Origin: Mycobacterium yunnanensis
GTDB lineage: Bacteria > Actinomycetota > Actinomycetes > Mycobacteriales > Mycobacteriaceae
Assembly (NCBI RefSeq): GCF_025823185.1
Contig: NZ_JACKVK010000011.1
Span: 620,615 to 684,614 of the forward strand
Length of the DNA stretch: 64,000 bases
Reading direction: 5' to 3'
The notes beneath the pieces were generated by a model, which saw only the letters and a program-made list of their open reading frames with translations, was not told where the DNA came from and made no database searches. Both the position numbers and the translations under genes were made by a program. Below are positions 17,197 through 26,371 of the stretch, in pieces; position 1 is the first letter of the stretch; each line of letters opens with the position of its first letter.

Positions 17197-19083
17197 TCAG
17201 GCCGCGCGGTCGCCGGCGTAGGAATGGACCAACCGCGTCAGACCGTCGGCACGCAACTGGGCCAACCGGACCGCGGGCGCGCCGAGCTGTTCGGCCAGCA
17301 CCTCCGCCAAACCCAAACGGACATAAGAGGTCTCGCAGTCGACGACGACGGCGGCCGCACCCTCGGCCACGAGCATCGCCGCCGCGGTGCGCGCCCGCCC
17401 CAGGGGATCGGGCCCACCCGTCGCCCTTCCGTCGGTGAGCACCACCACCAGACTGCGACGCGCACGGTCGCGCGCCTTCTCCCGAATGACCACGTCCCGG
17501 GCCGCGAGCAGTCCCCGAGCCAGTGGTGTCCGGCCGCCGGTGTCGAAACGCGCCAGCCGTCTGCCGGCGATGTGCACGGACGTGGTCGGGGGCAGCAGCA
17601 CCTGCGCCGCCTCGCCGCGAAAGGTGATCACGGCGACCTTGTCGCGCCGCTGATAGGCGTCGCGCAGCAGCGACATGGTCGCGCCGCCGACGGCCGCCAA
17701 CCGGTCGCGGACGGCCATCGATCCCGACGCGTCGACGAGGAAGACGACCAGGTTTCCCTCCCGGCCCTCGCGAATCGCGCGCCGCAGATCCGCGGCGCCC
17801 ACCCGTGGCCGGCCGGGCCCGCTCTGACGCTCGGCGGCGGCCAGCAACGTGCCGAACACGTGCAGTCCGTGGCCCTCCCGCGGGTCGTCGGTCGCGGCTA
17901 TCGGGGTGCCGGTGCCGTTGCGGGCGCGCGACCGCCGTCCGGGCGTGCCCTCCCCCACCCCGGGCACCACGAGTGCCTTCGCCCGGAACGTGGCCGCCGG
18001 TGCGGCGTTCGGCCGTGGCCCCGACGGCGACGAACGTCGTTGCGGGACAGCGCCATCGGCCGCCTCGCCCGCCGAGTCCTCGGCTGACCCCCCACCGCCG
18101 CCGGGCGGGTCGGGGTCGGGCTCGGGCTCCGGGCCCGTGTCGCCGGCGGCCTCGCCGGCCTGGTTCATCGCCTCGTCGAGTTGGTCTTGGTCGAGACCGG
18201 GATCGTCGAACGGGTCACGACGGCGACGGTGCGGCAGCGCCAGTTCGGCGGCCACGCGCACGTCCTGCTCCTCGACCTGCGATGCGCCCCGCCACGCGGC
18301 ATGCGCCACGGCCGTGCGCGCGACCACCAGATCGGCCCGCATCCCGTCCACGTCGAACGACGCGCACAGCGCCGCGATCCGCCGTAATTCGTTGTTCGAC
18401 AACGTGATCGACGGCACCATCGCACGGGCGAGCGCGATGCGGCGGGCCAGGTCGGCGTCCTCGGCGGCGTATCGAGCGGCGAACCCGTCGGGATCGGCCT
18501 CGAAGTCCATCCGCCTGCGGATCACCGCCACCCTCACGTCGACCTCACGTGAGGCGTGGACGTCGACGGTCAGGCCGAACCGGTCCAACAGCTGGGGACG
18601 CAACTCGCCCTCTTCGGGGTTCATGGTGCCGACGAGCATGAACTTCGCCTCGTGGCTGTGGGATACGCCGTCGCGCTCGACGTGGACCCGGCCCATCGCC
18701 GCCGCGTCGAGCAGCACGTCCACCAGATGATCGTGCAGCAGGTTGACCTCGTCGACGTAGAGGACGCCCCCGTGGGCCCGCGCCAGCAGACCGGGCGAGA
18801 ACGCATGCTCGCCGTCGCGCAGCACGCGTTGCAGGTCCAGCGATCCCACCACCCTGTCCTCGGTGGCGCCGATCGGCAGCTCGACGAGCCGGGCTCCCTC
18901 GTCGACCTCGGCGAGAACGGCGGCCAGAGCACGCACCGCGGTCGACTTGGCCGTGCCCTTCTCACCCCGGATCAGCACACCACCGATCTCGGGCCGCACC
19001 GCGCAGAGGATCAGCGCCAGCCTCAGCTGATCCTGGCCGACGAGCGCGGAGAAGGGGTAGGGCGTCGGGAGTGTGGAAGTCAT
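17197..19083 (-). CDS. Magnesium-chelatase-like ChlI-ChlD fusion
   Basis: One 628-residue chain joins a ChlI-type AAA+ module and a ChlD-type von Willebrand A module. Walker A is GEKGTAKST (about 40-48), Walker B lies in GGVLYVDEVNLL, and the AAA lid follows. A Pro/Glu/Gly-rich hinge (about 310-350) leads to the VWA domain with the MIDAS motif VDASGSM near 445. In cobalamin-making actinobacteria such proteins accompany cobO/cobB and are thought to assist the CobN cobaltochelatase; no CobN is visible here. Role as a cobaltochelatase subunit is an inference from the neighbours. Confidence 0.9.
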   Translation of the reverse strand: MTSTLPTPYPFSALVGQDQLRLALILCAVRPEIGGVLIRGEKGTAKSTAVRALAAVLAEVDEGARLVELPIGATEDRVVGSLDLQRVLRDGEHAFSPGLLARAHGGVLYVDEVNLLHDHLVDVLLDAAAMGRVHVERDGVSHSHEAKFMLVGTMNPEEGELRPQLLDRFGLTVDVHASREVDVRVAVIRRRMDFEADPDGFAARYAAEDADLARRIALARAMVPSITLSNNELRRIAALCASFDVDGMRADLVVARTAVAHAAWRGASQVEEQDVRVAAELALPHRRRRDPFDDPGLDQDQLDEAMNQAGEAAGDTGPEPEPDPDPPGGGGGSAEDSAGEAADGAVPQRRSSPSGPRPNAAPAATFRAKALVVPGVGEGTPGRRSRARNGTGTPIAATDDPREGHGLHVFGTLLAAAERQSGPGRPRVGAADLRRAIREGREGNLVVFLVDASGSMAVRDRLAAVGGATMSLLRDAYQRRDKVAVITFRGEAAQVLLPPTTSVHIAGRRLARFDTGGRTPLARGLLAARDVVIREKARDRARRSLVVVLTDGRATGGPDPLGRARTAAAMLVAEGAAAVVVDCETSYVRLGLAEVLAEQLGAPAVRLAQLRADGLTRLVHSYAGDRAA

Positions 19084-19089
19084 CGCCTG

Positions 19090-19557
19090 TCAGCTTGCCC
19101 CATGCGGCCCGCCGCGCCGCACCATGGGGATGTGGGGCACCCCGTCGTCGAGGAACTCCTCGCCGTCGCGGACGAAGCCGTGCTTGGCGTACATCTCCTC
19201 CAGATAGGTCTGCGCGTCGATGCGGCAGGGGTCGTCACCCACCTCGGCCAGCGCGGCCTTCATCAGGCGACTGGTGTGGCCCTGGCCCCTGTCACTGCGC
19301 CGGGTGCACACCCGGCCGATGCGGAACACCTTCTCGCCGCCGGGATGTTCCTCCATCAGGCGCAGCGTGGAGATCACGCGCCCGTCGGAGTCCTCGAGCC
19401 AGAAGTGTCGCGTCTCGGCGAGCAGGTCTCGGCCGTCGAGTTCCGGATATGGCGTGGCCTGCTCGACGACGAACACCTCGACGCGAAGCTTCAGCAACTC
19501 ATACAGCGTGGCGGCGTCCAGATCCTTGGCCCAGCTCCGGCGCGGCGTGATGGTCAC
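19090..19557 (-). CDS. ElaA-type GNAT acetyltransferase
   Basis: A 155-residue single-domain N-acetyltransferase. The acetyl-CoA loop is visible as RRSDRGQGHTSRLM, and ELLKLRVEVFVVEQATPYPELD is the ElaA N-terminal signature. The start is GTG 19557 (VTITPRRSW), 10 bases after mqo; the longer frame to 19866 runs inside mqo antisense to nothing coding and is rejected. Substrate unknown. It sits between mqo and the chelatase gene in the same order as M. tuberculosis. Confidence 0.88.
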   Translation of the reverse strand: MTITPRRSWAKDLDAATLYELLKLRVEVFVVEQATPYPELDGRDLLAETRHFWLEDSDGRVISTLRLMEEHPGGEKVFRIGRVCTRRSDRGQGHTSRLMKAALAEVGDDPCRIDAQTYLEEMYAKHGFVRDGEEFLDDGVPHIPMVRRGGPHGAS

Positions 19558-19567
19558 GGCACCACCG

Positions 19568-21073
19568 TCACACGGTGACCGCGGGGACGTCGGTGGCCTT
19601 GTGGTCGAGCTTGAGAACCTTGGTGCCCCAATCCCAGACCTCTTCGAAGAGCTTGGGTTCGTTGGACAGCTCGGTGCCGAACGACGGCACCATCTCCTTG
19701 ATCTTGGGCTGCCAGCCCGAGAAGCGGTCGGGGAAGCAACGTTCCAGCACGTCGAGCATCGCAGGCACGGCCGTCGAGGCACCGGGCGACGCCCCGAGCA
19801 GACCGGCGATGCTGCCGTCGCCCGCTGCGAGCACCGTGGTGCCGAATTCAAGTACCCCGCCCGCACCCTTGCGCCGGATCACCTGCACGCGTTGGCCGGC
19901 GATGTCGAGTTCCCAGTCGGAATCCTGGGCGCTGGGCGCGAACTCGCGCAGCGCCTCCACCCGGTCGGCCTCGCTGAGCGCGAGCTGGCCCAGCAGATAC
20001 TTGACCAAACTCATCTCGGTGAGACCGACGCCGAGCATCGAGGCCAGGTTGTTGGGCTTGACCGAGAGCGGCAGGTCGGTGACCTTGCCCTGCTTGAGGA
20101 ACTTGGGCGACCATCCCGCGAACGGTCCGAACAGCAGATAGGACCGGCCGTTGATTACCCGAGTGTCCAAGTGCGGCACCGACATCGGCGGTGCACCCAG
20201 CGGCGGTGCACCGTAGACCTTGGCCTGGTGCGCGGCGGCCAACTCGTGGTTGCCGGTGCGCAGCCATTGGCCGCCGACGGGGAAGCCGCCGAAGCCCTTG
20301 GCCTCCTCGATACCCGACTTCTGCAGAAGCGGCAGCGCCCCGCCGCCCGCGCCGACGAAGACGAACTTGGCGTTGAGCTTGCGCTTTTGGCGGGTGCGGC
20401 GGTTGGTGACCTTGAGCGTCCAGCTTCCGTCGGACTCCTTGGACAAGTCGCGCACCTCGTGGCCGAACAGCGTCGTCATGCCGCCCTCGACGGCGTAGCC
20501 GATCAGCTGGCGCGTCAGCGAGCCGAAGTTGACGTCGGTGCCGTCCTGCGTCCAGTTCAGCGCCACCGGTTCGGCGAAGTTGCGCTTGGCCGCCATCAAC
20601 GGCAGCCGGCGGGCGAACTCGTCGGCGGAGTCGATGTACTCCATCGACGCGAAGAGCGGGTTGGCGACGAGGGTCTCGCGACGGCGCTTGAGATAGTCGA
20701 GGTGCTTGGCCCCGTGCACGAAGCTGACGTGCGGGATGGGGTTGAGGAAGTTGCGGACGTCGGGCAACACACCGGTCTCCACGGCATGCGCCCAGAACTG
20801 CCGCGACACCTGGAACTGTTCGTTGACGTGGACGGCCTTGCTGATCTCGATGGTGCCGTCGGGGCGCTGCGGGGTGTAGTTCAACTCACACAGCGCGGAG
20901 TGCCCGGTGCCCGCGTTGTTCCACGGATCGCTGCTCTCGGCGGCCGCCCCGTCGAGTCGCTCGACGAGCGTGATGGACCAGTCCGGCTCCATGAGCTTCA
21001 ACAGCGTGGCGAGCGTGGCACTCATGATGCCCGCTCCGACCAGCACGACGTCGGTTTTGGCTACCTCAGACAC
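19568..21073 (-). CDS. mqo: Malate:quinone oxidoreductase
   Basis: A membrane-associated FAD enzyme that oxidises malate to oxaloacetate and feeds electrons to the quinone pool, bypassing NAD-dependent malate dehydrogenase. The 501 residues have the FAD-binding VLVGAGIMSATLATLL near the N-terminus, PWNNAGTGHSALCELNYTP, and GSIAGLLGASPGAST near the C-terminus, all Mqo signatures. GTG 21073 (VSEVAKTDVV) is the start, with GAGGATCAC before it, rather than ATG 21097. Confidence 0.95.
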   Translation of the reverse strand: MSEVAKTDVVLVGAGIMSATLATLLKLMEPDWSITLVERLDGAAAESSDPWNNAGTGHSALCELNYTPQRPDGTIEISKAVHVNEQFQVSRQFWAHAVETGVLPDVRNFLNPIPHVSFVHGAKHLDYLKRRRETLVANPLFASMEYIDSADEFARRLPLMAAKRNFAEPVALNWTQDGTDVNFGSLTRQLIGYAVEGGMTTLFGHEVRDLSKESDGSWTLKVTNRRTRQKRKLNAKFVFVGAGGGALPLLQKSGIEEAKGFGGFPVGGQWLRTGNHELAAAHQAKVYGAPPLGAPPMSVPHLDTRVINGRSYLLFGPFAGWSPKFLKQGKVTDLPLSVKPNNLASMLGVGLTEMSLVKYLLGQLALSEADRVEALREFAPSAQDSDWELDIAGQRVQVIRRKGAGGVLEFGTTVLAAGDGSIAGLLGASPGASTAVPAMLDVLERCFPDRFSGWQPKIKEMVPSFGTELSNEPKLFEEVWDWGTKVLKLDHKATDVPAVTV

Positions 21074-21221
21074 GTGATCCTCGACCCTTCGTGGCACGAA
21101 TTCCGCTTCGTCGCGGCTTCTTCGAACGTCCAGGTTATCCCGTCATCGTCGGCCGTCGTCGCTGGGCCGACATCCCCTGCCACGCCGTCGCCCCGCAGGC
21201 AGGTCCGCATAGAGTGAGGAC

Positions 21222-22256
21222 GTGACAGCGACGGGACCCGGCGCGGAACCCACGTGGGAGCCAGACGTGCTGCCCGGGTACTGGCAGCAAACGTTGTCCC
21301 TGGGTCCGGACCCGGACGGCGAGGGCGACCTGGTGGCCACCCTGGTGCGCCGCGGCGAGGCGGGCCGGGGCAGGCATGCGGTGCTGGCGTTGCACGGCTA
21401 CACCGACTACTTCTTCAACACCGAGCTGGCCGATCACTTCGCCGAGCACGGCTTCACGTTCTATGCGCTGGACCTGCACAAGTGCGGCCGCTCCCGCCGC
21501 GAGGGCCAGACACCGCACTTCACCACCGACCTGGCCAGCTACGACGCCGAACTCGACCGCGCGCTGGCGATCATCGCCGCCGACGGCGCCGACGCCCCGC
21601 GGGTGTGCGTGTACGGGCATTCGGCCGGGGGCCTCGTCGCCACCCTGTGGCTGGATCGGCTGCGGCGGCGCGGTGCGGCCGAGCACGTCGGCGCACTGGT
21701 GCTCAACAGCCCGTTCTTCGATCTGCACGGTCCGGCGGTCCTGCGCAGCGCGCCGACGTCGGCGGCGCTGATCGCCCTGGCCCGGTTGCGAAAGCGACAG
21801 GTGATCCGCAAGCCCACCCAGGGCGGGTACGGCACCACCCTGCATCGCGACTACGCCGGCGAGTTCGACTACGACCTGGAGATGAAGCCCGTCGGCGGGT
21901 TTCCCATCACGTTCGGGTGGATCAACGCGGTGCGGCGGGGACAGGCGAGGCTGCACCGCGGCCTGGACGTCGGCGTGCCCAATCTGGTGCTGCGATCGGA
22001 TCATTCCGTCACCGAGGCGCCTCACCCGGAGGCAATCCAACGCGGTGACGCCGTGCTCGACGTCGCGCAGATCGCCCGTTGGGCGGGGTGCGTGGGGAAT
22101 CGGCAGACGATCACGCCGATCACCGACGCCAAGCACGACGTGTTCCTGTCACTGGCCGAGCCGCGTGCGGCGGCATATTGGGAGCTGGCGCGCTGGCTCG
22201 ACGACTACCTGGGTTCCGAATCTCGGCGCCCGACAATGAACTTCGGACAGGACTAG
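21222..22256 (+). CDS. Serine aminopeptidase-type alpha/beta hydrolase
   Basis: A 344-residue alpha/beta hydrolase. The oxyanion region LALHGYTDY (about 55-63) and nucleophile elbow GHSAGG with Ser134 are clear. The acid and His are likely in the VLRSDHSVTE region and DAKHDVFLS (near 300). It resembles the lysophospholipase/monoacylglycerol lipase group and the syntenic M. tuberculosis Rv2854 (from memory). It lies 4 bases before mtr on the same strand, so the two are probably cotranscribed. No signal peptide. Substrate unknown. Confidence 0.85.
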   Translation: MTATGPGAEPTWEPDVLPGYWQQTLSLGPDPDGEGDLVATLVRRGEAGRGRHAVLALHGYTDYFFNTELADHFAEHGFTFYALDLHKCGRSRREGQTPHFTTDLASYDAELDRALAIIAADGADAPRVCVYGHSAGGLVATLWLDRLRRRGAAEHVGALVLNSPFFDLHGPAVLRSAPTSAALIALARLRKRQVIRKPTQGGYGTTLHRDYAGEFDYDLEMKPVGGFPITFGWINAVRRGQARLHRGLDVGVPNLVLRSDHSVTEAPHPEAIQRGDAVLDVAQIARWAGCVGNRQTITPITDAKHDVFLSLAEPRAAAYWELARWLDDYLGSESRRPTMNFGQD

Positions 22257-22260
22257 ACAC

Positions 22261-23658
22261 GTGGAACACTTCGATCTGGCGATCATCGGTACCGGCTCGG
22301 GCAACAGCATCCCCGACACCGGCGTCGACCCCCGGTACGGCCAGATGCGCGTGGCGATCTGCGAGCAGGGCACCTTCGGCGGCACGTGCCTCAACGTCGG
22401 GTGCATTCCGACCAAGATGTTCGTCTACGCCGCCGAGGTCGCCGAGACCATCCGGCAGAGCTCGCGATACGGCGTGGACGCGACGATCGACAAGGTCCGC
22501 TGGAGCGACATCGTCGACCGCGTGTTCGCGCGCCGGATCGACCCGATCGCTGCCGGCGGCGAGCAGTACAAGCGGAGCCTGCCCAACGTGCGGGTGTACG
22601 GCAGCCACACCAGGTTTGGCCCAACGCAGCCCGACGGCCGGTACACGTTGCGCACCGACGACGGCGAGGAGTTCACCGCCGACAAGGTCGTCATCGCCGC
22701 GGGCTCACGGGTGAACGTCCCACCGGCCATCTCCGAGTGCGGTGTGAAGTACCACACCAGTGACGACGTGATGCGCATTCCCGAGTTGCCCGAGCATCTG
22801 GTGATCGTCGGCGGCGGATTCGTGGCGGCGGAATTCGCCCACGTGTTCTCCGCCCTGGGGGTGCGGGTCACCATCGTGGTCAGGGGCGACGGTCTGCTGA
22901 CCCATTGCGACGCGTCGATCTGTCACCCGTTCACCGACCTCGCCACCTCGAAGTGGGATCTGCGCACCCACGAGAACGTCGTCGGGGTGCGGCAGCGCGA
23001 CGGCGGCTGCGTGTTGGAGCTCGACGACGGCGACACCATCGAGGCCGACATGCTGCTGGTCGCGACCGGGCGGGTGCCCAACGGCGATCAGCTCGACGCG
23101 CACTTGGCAGGCGTCGAGGTCGACGACTCGGGCCGGGTGGTGGTCGACGAGTATCAAAGGACCTCTGCTCGTGGGGTATTCGCGCTCGGCGACGTCTCGT
23201 CGGCCTATCAGCTCAAGCACGTCGCCAACCACGAAATGCGTGTCGTACGGCACAACCTTCTCGTGGATTGGGACGACACCGACGCCATGCGCGCCTCCGA
23301 TCACCGCTTCGTGCCGTCGGCGGTCTTCACCGATCCGCAGATCGCCATGGTGGGCATGACCGAGGACGAGGCACGCGACGGCGGCTACGACGTGGTGACC
23401 AAGGTGCAGAAGTACGGCGACACCGCCTACGGCTGGGCGATGGAGGACGAGCACGGTGTCGTCAAGCTGATCGGTGACCGCGCGACGGGCAAGATCTTGG
23501 GCGCTCACGTCATGGGGCACCAGGCGCCGTCGATCATTCAGCCGTTGATCCAGGCGATGACCTTCGGCCAGACCGCCAAAGAGGTTGCCGAGAAGCAGTA
23601 TTGGATACACCCGGCGCTGCCAGAGGTCATCGAGAACGCCCTGCTCGGCCTGGCCTAG
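22261..23658 (+). CDS. mtr: Mycothione reductase
   Basis: Reduces the disulfide mycothione to mycothiol with NADPH, keeping the actinobacterial thiol pool reduced. The 465 residues follow the flavoprotein disulfide reductase plan: FAD motif AIIGTGSGNS at the start, redox-active pair Cys43/Cys48 in GGTCLNVGCIP, NADPH-binding VIVGGGFVAAEFAHVFSALG (about 180-200), second FAD motif GVFALGDVSS, and a C-terminal dimer domain with the catalytic HPALPEV. The GTG start is 4 bases after the hydrolase stop. Its presence marks a mycothiol-producing actinobacterium. Confidence 0.97.
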   Translation: MEHFDLAIIGTGSGNSIPDTGVDPRYGQMRVAICEQGTFGGTCLNVGCIPTKMFVYAAEVAETIRQSSRYGVDATIDKVRWSDIVDRVFARRIDPIAAGGEQYKRSLPNVRVYGSHTRFGPTQPDGRYTLRTDDGEEFTADKVVIAAGSRVNVPPAISECGVKYHTSDDVMRIPELPEHLVIVGGGFVAAEFAHVFSALGVRVTIVVRGDGLLTHCDASICHPFTDLATSKWDLRTHENVVGVRQRDGGCVLELDDGDTIEADMLLVATGRVPNGDQLDAHLAGVEVDDSGRVVVDEYQRTSARGVFALGDVSSAYQLKHVANHEMRVVRHNLLVDWDDTDAMRASDHRFVPSAVFTDPQIAMVGMTEDEARDGGYDVVTKVQKYGDTAYGWAMEDEHGVVKLIGDRATGKILGAHVMGHQAPSIIQPLIQAMTFGQTAKEVAEKQYWIHPALPEVIENALLGLA

Positions 23659-23666
23659 TTCGAGCG

Positions 23667-23743
23667 GGTCGGGCCGCCGCGTCGACTCCCACTCGGAAGT
23701 GAGTGGTCCAGATGCTTCCTCAACGCCAACCCGCGGCCCGACC
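23667..23743. terminator. Nested hairpin after mtr
   Basis: Starting 8 bases after the mtr stop, GGTCGGGCCGCCGCG (23667-23681) can pair with CGCGGCCCGACC (23732-23743) with one bulged base. Between them lies a second hairpin, CCACTC (23689-23694) with GAGTGG (23701-23706) around a 6-base loop. No T-run follows. It may terminate mtr transcription and insulate sodA, or be a structured RNA. Confidence 0.45.
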
Positions 23744-23763
23744 GCGCCCCGTGATCTTAACAC

Positions 23764-23802
23764 CTGAACAGGTGGACAGATGAAGCGTTTCGACCCTAGG
23801 CT
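23764..23802 (+). promoter_or_regulatory. sodA promoter with ArsR-like operator
   Basis: The word CTGAACAGGTGGACAG (23764-23779) is a dyad of the form CTG-N2-CA-N2-TG-N2-CAG. It overlaps a -35 TGGACA (23773-23778). An 18-base spacer leads to the -10 TAGGCT (23797-23802), giving a start near 23809 and a leader of about 25 bases with a GAGAAGGAAG site. The same word, spacer and TAGGCTCG occur at the nicT promoter. A repressor bound here would block the -35. Confidence 0.6.
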
Positions 23803-23834
23803 CGGACTCGACCCTCGACGGAGAAGGAAGACCC

Positions 23835-24455
23835 ATGGCCGAGTACGCCTTACCCGATCTTGCCTACGACTACGGAGCACTCGAACCGCACATCTCGGGT
23901 GAGATCAACGAGATCCACCACGGTAAGCATCACGCCACCTACGTCAAGGGCGTCAACGACGCACTGGCCAAGCTCGAGGACGCGCGTGCCAACGACGACC
24001 ACGCCGCGATCTTCCTCAACGAGAAGAACCTGGCGTTCCACCTCGGCGGTCACGTCAACCACTCGATTTGGTGGAAGAACTTGTCGCCCAACGGCGGTGA
24101 CAAACCGACCGGCGAGCTCGCCGCCGCCCTCGACGACCACTTCGGGTCCTTCGACGGGTTTCGGGCCCAGTTCGCCGCCGCGGCCAACGGATTGCAAGGC
24201 TCGGGCTGGGCAGTGCTCGGCTGGGACACGCTGGGCAGTCGGCTGCTCACCTTCCAGCTCTACGACCAGCAGGCCAACGTCCCGCTGGGTATCATTCCCC
24301 TGCTCCAGGTCGACATGTGGGAGCACGCGTACTACCTGCAGTACAGGAACGTGAAGGCCGACTACGTGACGGCGTTCTGGAACGTCGTGAATTGGGTTGA
24401 CGTGCAAGACCGCTTCGCCAAGGCCACGACCACGGCGCAGGGGCTGATCTTCTAA
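23835..24455 (+). CDS. sodA: Superoxide dismutase, predicted Mn type
   Basis: Converts superoxide to oxygen and hydrogen peroxide. The 206 residues have all four metal ligands of the Mn/Fe family: His28 (EIHHGKHH), His76 (GHVNHS), Asp160 and His164 (DMWEHAYYLQY). Gln145 (YDQQ) stands where the M. tuberculosis iron enzyme has His145, and Gln at that place is typical of mycobacterial Mn enzymes. No signal peptide is seen, though mycobacterial SodA can be exported without one. From memory, M. tuberculosis sodA is elsewhere, so this copy is an insertion into the mtr-nicT interval. It heads a two-gene unit with the phosphoesterase. Confidence 0.95.
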   Translation: MAEYALPDLAYDYGALEPHISGEINEIHHGKHHATYVKGVNDALAKLEDARANDDHAAIFLNEKNLAFHLGGHVNHSIWWKNLSPNGGDKPTGELAAALDDHFGSFDGFRAQFAAAANGLQGSGWAVLGWDTLGSRLLTFQLYDQQANVPLGIIPLLQVDMWEHAYYLQYRNVKADYVTAFWNVVNWVDVQDRFAKATTTAQGLIF

Positions 24456-24472
24456 GAGGACGAGGTGCCGGC

Positions 24473-25267
24473 GTGCTGATCGCGCAGCTGTCCGATGCGC
24501 ACGTCCGGCCCAGGGGCGTTCTCTACCACGACGTCGTCGACTCGAACGCCGCACTCGTCGACGCCGTCGCGCACGTGCGCGGCCTGGAGTCGCGGCCCGA
24601 TCTGGTGCTGGTCACCGGTGACCTGGTGGACCATGGCCAGCCCGACGAATACGCCCACGTCCGCGAGATCCTCGAGGCGCTGCCGGTGCCCTACCTCGTC
24701 ATCCCCGGCAACCACGACGACCGGGAGAACTTTCGTCGCGCGTTCGCCGACCACGACTACCTGCCCCGCGGCGGCCCGCTGCACTACTGCGTGGACGACC
24801 ACCGCGTGCGCATCATCGGACTGGACTCCACGGTGCCCGGCCACCACCACGGGCACGTGGACGGCGCCGGGTTGGACTGGCTGGCCGCCACGCTGGCCCA
24901 GGACACTGCCAAGCCGACGCTGATCATGCTGCACCATCCGCCATTCGTCTCCGGCATCCCGTACCTCGACGAGTACCGGTACTTCGACGGCGCATCGCTG
25001 GCGGCAGTCGTCGAACGTGCCCCCAACGTCGAGGCCGTGCTCTGCGGGCACGTTCACCGGTCGATGGTCCGCCGCTGGGCCGGGACCGTGATCGTGACCT
25101 GTCCAAGCACCGCCACGGAGATCGACCTCCAGCTCGCGGAATCGGCTCAGTCGTCGAGCCATGACGGCCCGCGGGGCTATCTGCTACACCTCTGGGACGA
25201 GCGCGAGGGAATGATCAGCCACCTCGTGCAGATGGGCGACTTCGCCGGGCCCTACCCGTTCGCCTGA
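24473..25267 (+). CDS. Class III (CpdA/Rv0805-type) metallophosphoesterase
   Basis: A dinuclear-metal phosphoesterase of the calcineurin-like family, 264 residues. All five motifs are present: DAH (8-10), GDLVDHG (near 49), GNHDD (near 79), HHPP (near 160) and GHVH (near 193). This set and the length match cyclic-nucleotide phosphodiesterase-type enzymes such as CpdA and Rv0805; real substrates vary in this family. The GTG start follows sodA by 17 bases with GAGGACGAGG before it, so it is in the sodA transcript. Its end overlaps the nicT end by 16 bases, tail to tail. Confidence 0.88.
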   Translation: MLIAQLSDAHVRPRGVLYHDVVDSNAALVDAVAHVRGLESRPDLVLVTGDLVDHGQPDEYAHVREILEALPVPYLVIPGNHDDRENFRRAFADHDYLPRGGPLHYCVDDHRVRIIGLDSTVPGHHHGHVDGAGLDWLAATLAQDTAKPTLIMLHHPPFVSGIPYLDEYRYFDGASLAAVVERAPNVEAVLCGHVHRSMVRRWAGTVIVTCPSTATEIDLQLAESAQSSSHDGPRGYLLHLWDEREGMISHLVQMGDFAGPYPFA

Positions 25268-26364
25268 GGCTCCCAGCGCTCTTCGATCCGGCCGAAGCGC
25301 CACACCGCCAGCGCGACCAACCACACCACCACGAACAAGCCGACGATGGTGAACCCGACGAACTCCAGGTCCGCGGAGCCGATCACCGCCAGCGGGCCGG
25401 ATTGGATGCCGAGCCGGTCGACCAGCAGACCGATGAGCACGATGACGCCGATCACCAGCGCCACGAATACCGACAGCAGGGTGACGGTCAGGTTGTAGTA
25501 CACCTTGCGGATCGGCTTGAGGAACGCCCAGCCATAGGCCCGGGCCATGAAGATCCCGTCGGCGGCGTCGAACAGGCTCATGCCCGCGGCGAACAGCACG
25601 GGCAGCACCAGGATGGCGTACCACGGCAGCGTGAAGGCCGCCGTACCGGCGGCGAGCACCAGCAGCGCGACCTGTGTCGCGGTGTCGAAGCCCAGGCCCA
25701 TCAGCAGGCCCACCGGGTAGAGGTGCCACGGCTTGCTCACCCGCCGCATGACGCGCCCCAGCAACCGGGCCATGAAACCGCGGTTGTTCAGCTGGCGTTC
25801 CAGCTCGGCCTCGTCGAACTCTCCGCTGCGCATCTCGCGGAACACCTTGGCGATGCCGACCACGGCGAACAAGTTGGTCAGGCCGATGAGGATGAGGAAG
25901 GTGCCCGCGACCAGCGATCCGATCAGGCCGAGGGTTTGCAGCATCGACGAGTTCTCGTCCTGCACGGGCCCGATCAGCGCCTTGACCCCGAGCGCCAGCA
26001 GGAACGCGAGCCCGAACACCACGCTGGAGTGGCCCAGGGAGAACCAGAAGCCGGCAGACAGCGAGCGCTTGCCCTCGCCGACCAGTTTGCGGGTGGTGTT
26101 GTCGATCACCGCAATGTGATCGGCGTCGAACGCGTGCCGCACGCCCAGCAGATAGGCGGTCAGGCCCAGTCCCACACCGAACACCCCGGTGGAGCCCAGC
26201 GTGATGTGTTGCGGGGCGACGCCGAAGACCAAGACGCCCCAACCGAATACGTGAAGGAAGACGACCACGGCGCCCATGCCGGCGATGGTCAGCCAGTCGG
26301 TGCGATCGAGCCTGCCCGCCACGGTCGGACTGGACGGGGACTCCGACGACGTACCGAGGATCAC
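25252..26364 (-). CDS. nicT: Nickel/cobalt permease of the NiCoT family
   Basis: A secondary transporter for Ni2+ and/or Co2+. The 370 residues form about eight membrane helices, and the family signature RHAFDADHIAVIDN is present, with His77, Asp82 and His83 giving HX4DH in helix II. GTG 26364 is the start: a -10 TAGGCT ends 7 bases before it, so the mRNA is predicted leaderless. The arsR gene lies 80 bases upstream in the same direction, and an operator-like dyad lies between them. Nickel is needed for urease and hydrogenases, cobalt for cobalamin; which metal is moved cannot be told from the sequence. Confidence 0.93.
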   Translation of the reverse strand: MILGTSSESPSSPTVAGRLDRTDWLTIAGMGAVVVFLHVFGWGVLVFGVAPQHITLGSTGVFGVGLGLTAYLLGVRHAFDADHIAVIDNTTRKLVGEGKRSLSAGFWFSLGHSSVVFGLAFLLALGVKALIGPVQDENSSMLQTLGLIGSLVAGTFLILIGLTNLFAVVGIAKVFREMRSGEFDEAELERQLNNRGFMARLLGRVMRRVSKPWHLYPVGLLMGLGFDTATQVALLVLAAGTAAFTLPWYAILVLPVLFAAGMSLFDAADGIFMARAYGWAFLKPIRKVYYNLTVTLLSVFVALVIGVIVLIGLLVDRLGIQSGPLAVIGSADLEFVGFTIVGLFVVVWLVALAVWRFGRIEERWEPQANG

Positions 26365-26371
26365 GCGTACG

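Noticed and set aside
19220..21217. Long plus-strand frame opposite mqo and the GNAT gene
   Set aside because: Composition is that of an antisense frame, no ribosome binding site or family match, and both genes on the other strand are clear.
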